From Fusibacter sp963666805 (lineage in GTDB: Bacteria; Bacillota; Clostridia; Peptostreptococcales; Acidaminobacteraceae), in assembly GCA_963666805.2 (NCBI GenBank), contig CAXXWR010000001.1:1-64000 (forward strand): DNA of 64,000 bases, read 5' to 3'. The translations under genes were made by a program, and so were the position numbers. Below are positions 60,695-64,000 of this stretch, piece after piece. The notes under the pieces were generated by a model. That model saw nothing but the letters and a program-made list of their open reading frames with translations. It had not been told where the DNA came from and ran no database searches. Each line of letters starts with the position of its first letter. Position 1 is the stretch's first letter.

Positions 60695-61747
60695 ATGAGC
60701 GAAAGACAAAAAGCATTAGATAGTGTTCTTGGACAGATAGAAAAACAATTTGGTAAAGGCTCCATTATGAAGTTAGGCGACGATGCGGCTAGGACTAACA
60801 TTGAAAGTATTCCAACAGGTTCAATTGACTTAGATTTGGCCTTGGGGATAGGTGGTATTCCTAAAGGTAGAGTTGTTGAAATATATGGTCCTGAGTCTTC
60901 AGGTAAAACCACAGTGACTCTTCATATGATTGCTGAAGCGCAAAAAAAGGGTGGTGTTGCAGCATTTATAGATGCTGAACATGCTCTTGATCCCCAATAT
61001 GCACATAATATTGGTGTGAATACAGATGAATTAATTGTTTCTCAACCAGACACTGGTGAACAAGCACTTGAAATTGTAGATGCACTTGTAAGAAGTGGTG
61101 CAATTGATTTAATCGTAGTCGATTCTGTAGCTGCCCTTGTACCTAAAGCTGAGATTACAGGCGAAATGGGTGATTCACACATGGGTTTACAAGCAAGATT
61201 GATGTCACAAGCACTTCGTAAATTAACCGGAATTATTAATAAATCAAAATGTACAGTTATTTTTATTAATCAGTTACGTATGAAGATTGGTGTTATGTTT
61301 GGAAACCCTGAAACAACAACAGGTGGTAATGCGCTTAAATTTTATGCGTCAGTTCGCTTAGATGTAAGACGTATTGATTCGCTGAAAAAAGATGGTGAAA
61401 TAATTGGCAATAGAACACGTGTGAAAATTGTTAAAAATAAAGTAGCACCTCCTTTTAAAACCGCAGAATTTGATATCATGTATGGTAAAGGTATTTCTAA
61501 AGAAGGGAGTATCCTCGATGTAGCAGCGAATGCTGATATTATTAAGAAATCGGGTTCTTGGTACAGCTACAATGACAACAAAATTGGTCAAGGTAGAGAA
61601 AATGCTAAAGAATTCCTATTAACGAATCCAGAAGTGCGTGATGAAATAGAGGGTCTTATTCGTTTACACCATGGTTTAGATGGAGAGAAGGCAAATACAC
61701 CTAAAGCAGCAGATAAAGCAGAAAAAGCAGAAAAAGAGGAAGAATAA
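60695..61747 (+). CDS. recA: Recombinase RecA
   Basis: DNA strand-exchange protein and coprotease for LexA. Walker A GPESSGKTT is at about residues 66-74; Walker B is in LIVVDSVAALVPKAE at about 140-154; the L1/L2 DNA-binding loops include GEMGDSHMGLQARLMSQALRKL (short anchor: GLQARLMSQALRKL) and FINQLRMKIGVMFGNPETTTGGNALKF (short anchor: GVMFGNPETTTGGNALKF). The C-terminal tail is Lys/Ala/Glu-rich. Length 350. AAGGATGGTGG precedes ATG 60695. No intein is seen. It is preceded by its own promoter and SOS box. Confidence 0.99.
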   Translation: MSERQKALDSVLGQIEKQFGKGSIMKLGDDAARTNIESIPTGSIDLDLALGIGGIPKGRVVEIYGPESSGKTTVTLHMIAEAQKKGGVAAFIDAEHALDPQYAHNIGVNTDELIVSQPDTGEQALEIVDALVRSGAIDLIVVDSVAALVPKAEITGEMGDSHMGLQARLMSQALRKLTGIINKSKCTVIFINQLRMKIGVMFGNPETTTGGNALKFYASVRLDVRRIDSLKKDGEIIGNRTRVKIVKNKVAPPFKTAEFDIMYGKGISKEGSILDVAANADIIKKSGSWYSYNDNKIGQGRENAKEFLLTNPEVRDEIEGLIRLHHGLDGEKANTPKAADKAEKAEKEEE

Positions 61748-61835
61748 GTACCGAAATTCTTGAGAAAATGAAACCTATTTTTATATAATATTTTCTAAGA
61801 TATTGAACCCCCCCTGATTACGTCAAGGACACATC

Positions 61836-61864
61836 TTGACAGTTTATCTAAAAGCGGATAAAAT
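61836..61864 (+). promoter_or_regulatory. SigA promoter of rny
   Basis: Perfect TTGACA (61836-61841), 17-base spacer, TAAAAT (61859-61864). The -35 is embedded in an inverted repeat GTCAAG (61822-61827) / CTTGAC (61835-61840), which could be an operator or chance. Confidence 0.75.
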
Positions 61865-61908
61865 TAATGTGTAGGTGTATATTAATAATATGCTTAATAC
61901 TGATATAA

Positions 61909-61928
61909 AAGACCAGTTTTCTGGTCTT
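61909..61928 (+). other. Stem-loop in the rny leader
   Basis: AAGACCAG (61909-61916), loop TTTT, CTGGTCTT (61921-61928), with flanking GATA/TATC that could extend the stem. It ends 9 bases before the rny ribosome binding region. There is no T-tract. A role in autoregulation of RNase Y is a guess. Confidence 0.5.
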
Positions 61929-61945
61929 ATCATTTACGTAAGGGG

Positions 61946-63502
61946 GTGAACGATATAAATATACCAATATATCTTACAGTGATTATTGGCATTGTTCTCT
62001 TATTTATCGGTTTGGGAATTGGCTACCTTCTTCGCAAAAGTACAGCTGAAAAGGCTATTTTAAGCGCTGAATTCAAAGCAAAAGAAATTGTTGCTGAAGC
62101 TACAAAAGAGGCTGAATCAGTTAAAAAAGAAAAAGTACTTGAAGCAAAAGAAGAAGTTCTTCAAATTCGTAAAGAAATCGATAAAGAAACAAAAGACCGA
62201 CGACAAGAAATTCAAAAACTAGAGAGAAGAAATCTTCAAAAAGAAGAAATGCTTGATAAGAAAGCGTCTAACCTTGAAAATAAAGAGGAACGCCTTAGTA
62301 ATAAGCTTAGAAGTGTTGAACAAAAGCAAGCGGATGTTCAAGAAATTTTTGATAAGCAATTACATGAATTAGAAAGAATCTCTGAACTCACAGTTGATGA
62401 AGCAAAAGCTCAATTGCTTGAAGATGTCGAAAAAGAAGTTCGACATGAGTCAGTATTATTGATTAAAGACGTTGAGTCAAAAGCAAAAGAAGAAGCCAAT
62501 AAAAAAGCAAAAGACATTTTAGCTTATGCAATCCAAAAATGTGCTGCAGACTATGTAGCAGAAAGTACGGTTTCTCTGGTTAATTTACCTAACGATGAAA
62601 TGAAAGGTAGAATTATAGGGAGAGAAGGAAGAAATATCCGTGCACTTGAGACGTTAACAGGTGTTGATTTAATCATTGATGACACACCAGAAGCTGTGAT
62701 ATTATCTTCATTTGATCCAATTAGAAGAGAAATTGCTAGAATGGCTCTTGAAAAATTAATTATTGATGGACGTATTCATCCAGCTCGTATTGAAGAAATG
62801 GTTGAAAAGTCTAAGAAAGAATTAGATCAGTTGATTAAAACTGAGGGTGAAAATGCAACCTTTGATATAGGTATTCATAATTTACATCCAGAAATTATTA
62901 AGTTAATTGGTCGATTAAAATTCAGAACAAGTTATGGACAGAATGTATTAAAACATTCTATTGAAGTATCACATTTAGCGGGGCTTATGGCATCTGAAAT
63001 TGGTGCTGATGTAAAAATTGCTAAGCGTGCAGGGTTATTACATGATATAGGTAAAGCCGTAGATCATGATATGGAAGGAACACATATCGAATTAGGTATG
63101 CAAATCTTAAGAAAATATCGCGAGTCAAAAGCTGTTATACATGCAATGAGTACGCATCATGGGGACTATGAACCAGAAACAATAGAAGCTGTTTTAGTAA
63201 CTGCTGCTGATGCTCTCTCAGCTGCAAGACCTGGTGCAAGAAGAGAAACATTGGATACGTATATTAAACGTTTGGAATCTTTAGAAAGTATAGCAAACGG
63301 TTATGATGGCGTAGATAAATCTTTCGCAATTCAAGCAGGTAGAGAAGTAAGAGTAGTTGTTATTCCTGAAAAGGTAAATGATGATGAAATGTTCTTACTC
63401 GCAAGAGACATAAGTAAAAAAATTGAAGCTGATTTAGATTACCCTGGACAAATCAAAGTACATGTTATTAGAGAGTCTAGAGTAACAGATTATGCGAAAT
63501 AA
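61946..63502 (+). CDS. rny: Ribonuclease Y
   Basis: Membrane-anchored endoribonuclease that starts mRNA decay. N-terminal membrane helix (about residues 8-30), long coiled coil (about 35-200, rich in Glu/Lys/Ala), KH domain (about 208-270, MKGRIIGREGRNIRALETLTGVD in part), and HD domain with RAGLLHDIGKAVDHD near 362. Length 518 is typical. The start is uncertain: GTG 61946 overlaps the end of the AAGGGGGTGA site, so spacing is short. No ATG occurs before the helix, while an ATA at 61955 would have ideal spacing. Confidence 0.96.
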   Translation: MNDINIPIYLTVIIGIVLLFIGLGIGYLLRKSTAEKAILSAEFKAKEIVAEATKEAESVKKEKVLEAKEEVLQIRKEIDKETKDRRQEIQKLERRNLQKEEMLDKKASNLENKEERLSNKLRSVEQKQADVQEIFDKQLHELERISELTVDEAKAQLLEDVEKEVRHESVLLIKDVESKAKEEANKKAKDILAYAIQKCAADYVAESTVSLVNLPNDEMKGRIIGREGRNIRALETLTGVDLIIDDTPEAVILSSFDPIRREIARMALEKLIIDGRIHPARIEEMVEKSKKELDQLIKTEGENATFDIGIHNLHPEIIKLIGRLKFRTSYGQNVLKHSIEVSHLAGLMASEIGADVKIAKRAGLLHDIGKAVDHDMEGTHIELGMQILRKYRESKAVIHAMSTHHGDYEPETIEAVLVTAADALSAARPGARRETLDTYIKRLESLESIANGYDGVDKSFAIQAGREVRVVVIPEKVNDDEMFLLARDISKKIEADLDYPGQIKVHVIRESRVTDYAK

Positions 63503-63528
63503 TTGATTAATAGAATTATGATGAAAAC

Positions 63529-63559
63529 AAGAAGAATTCAGAAATGGATTCTTCTTTTT
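63529..63559 (+). terminator. Rho-independent terminator after rny
   Basis: AAGAAGAATT (63529-63538) pairs with GATTCTTCTT (63547-63556, one G-U), ending in T5. Clear hairpin plus T-tract. Confidence 0.85.
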
Positions 63560-63640
63560 AATTTCCTCCAAAAGAGTTTTTGCAGGACGTAATAGATGAA
63601 AAATGGGTGATCATGGATAATTGTTTTAAGTGATGGACAT

Positions 63641-63665
63641 AGGGTATATCATACATAATTAGAAT
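63641..63665 (+). promoter_or_regulatory. SigH-like promoter elements before spoVS
   Basis: AGGGTAT (63641-63647), 14 bases, GAAT (63662-63665). Element order and spacing match the B. subtilis SigH promoter of spoVG (AGGATTT-14-GAAT). However, the predicted start would fall inside the spoVS ribosome binding site, which argues against use. Confidence 0.3.
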
Positions 63666-63682
63666 AATCGGAGGGGACAATG

Positions 63683-63952
63683 ATGGAAGTACTAAAAGTA
63701 GCAAATCGATCAAATCCAAATTCAGTAGCAGGTGCTTTAGCAGGTATATTTAAAGAGGTCAATACAGCTGAGATTCAAGCTATTGGAGCAGGTGCACTTA
63801 ATCAATCAGTCAAAGCCATAGCCATTGCAAGAGGTTTTTTAGCCCCTAGTGGTATTGAGTTGACTTTCATACCAGCGTTTACTGAAGTTGAAATTAACGG
63901 TGAAGAAAGAACAGCTATACGATTGATCGTTCAAAAGAAAGTAATTGAGTAG
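63683..63952 (+). CDS. spoVS: Stage V sporulation protein S
   Basis: Small Alba-like nucleic-acid-binding protein; in B. subtilis it influences sporulation and cell division. The 89 residues are strongly conserved: MEVLKVANRSNPNSVAGALAG, IQAIGAGALNQSVKAIAIARGFLAPSG and NGEERTAIRLIVQKK. I chose ATG 63683, 6 bases after GGAGGGG; ATG 63680 is too near the site. spoVS next to rny is the usual firmicute order. A second copy begins 17 bases downstream. Confidence 0.97.
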   Translation: MEVLKVANRSNPNSVAGALAGIFKEVNTAEIQAIGAGALNQSVKAIAIARGFLAPSGIELTFIPAFTEVEINGEERTAIRLIVQKKVIE

Positions 63953-63968
63953 TAAGGGGGATGTAATA

Positions 63969-64000
63969 ATGGAAGTATTAAAAGTTTCTTCAAAATCAAA
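63969..64000 (+). CDS. Second SpoVS-like gene, cut off by window end
   Basis: ATG 63969 follows AAGGGGGATG (63955-63964) with good spacing. The ten readable codons give MEVLKVSSKS, nearly the same as the start of the preceding gene (MEVLKVANRS) and of SpoVS in general. Only 32 bases are visible, so the rest of the gene cannot be judged. The similarity and site make a tandem paralogue the best reading. Confidence 0.8.
   Translation, partial: MEVLKVSSKS

Overview
The window is AT-rich and coding-dense, and every convincing gene lies on the + strand. It looks like the chromosome of a motile low-GC Clostridia bacterium, probably in or near Lachnospirales. The reasons are a single huge fla/che operon ending in sigD, the firmicute FliY/CheC/CheD chemotaxis set, PolC, RNase Y, YlxR/RnpM and YlxQ, strong AGGAGG ribosome binding sites, a Gram-positive LexA box at recA, and spoVS. 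I see no insertion sequence, prophage, CRISPR array, tRNA or rRNA. No gene-free stretch exceeds 300 bases; the longest is the 245-base gap before pnp.

Region 1 (1-25456) is the fla/che operon, already under way at the left edge: fliI (5' end cut off), fliJ, a ylxF/motE-like gene broken by a frameshift, fliK, flgD, a TIGR02530-type flagellar operon gene, flgE, flbD, motA, motB, fliL, fliM, fliY, cheY, fliO, fliP, fliQ, fliR, flhB, flhA, flhF, flhG, a PilZ/YcgR gene, cheB, cheA, cheW, cheC, cheD and sigD. Together they encode the export gate and ATPase, hook building, stator, switch, pole and number control, c-di-GMP braking, most of the chemotaxis pathway and the late-gene sigma factor. Many neighbours overlap by 1-26 bases. 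A hairpin follows sigD.

Region 2 (25569-27927) is a three-gene accessory set between sigD and rpsB: a FapA/DUF342 protein, a small charged protein of unknown function, and a membrane-anchored DUF6115-type protein with a C-terminal helix-turn-helix-like segment. A weak SigD-like promoter precedes it.

Region 3 (27928-40266) is a housekeeping cluster: rpsB, tsf, pyrH, frr, uppS, cdsA, dxr, rseP, ispG and polC. It serves translation, UMP synthesis, the isoprenoid lipid carrier, phospholipid precursors, site-2 proteolysis and replication. rpsB and pyrH have their own promoters, and rpsB has a structured leader.

Region 4 (40267-51537) is the nusA-infB cluster: rimP, nusA, rnpM, ylxQ, infB, rbfA, nrnA, truB, ribF, rpsO and pnp. 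It serves ribosome maturation, transcription elongation, initiation and RNA decay. IF-2 carries an exceptional Asn/Ser-rich N-terminal region, and pnp has a long nested leader hairpin.

Region 5 (51540-64000) holds an M16 peptidase gene, dut, an aspartate kinase gene, ftsK/spoIIIE, rimO, pgsA, cinA, recA (with a LexA operator), rny, spoVS, and the first 32 bases of a second spoVS copy cut by the right edge.

Nothing here is clearly a new defence or metabolic system. The most notable points are the A7 frameshift in the ylxF/motE-like gene, the prion-like IF-2 N-terminus, the structured leaders of rpsB, rimP, pnp and rny, the uncharacterised gene pair after fapA, and the tandem spoVS genes.
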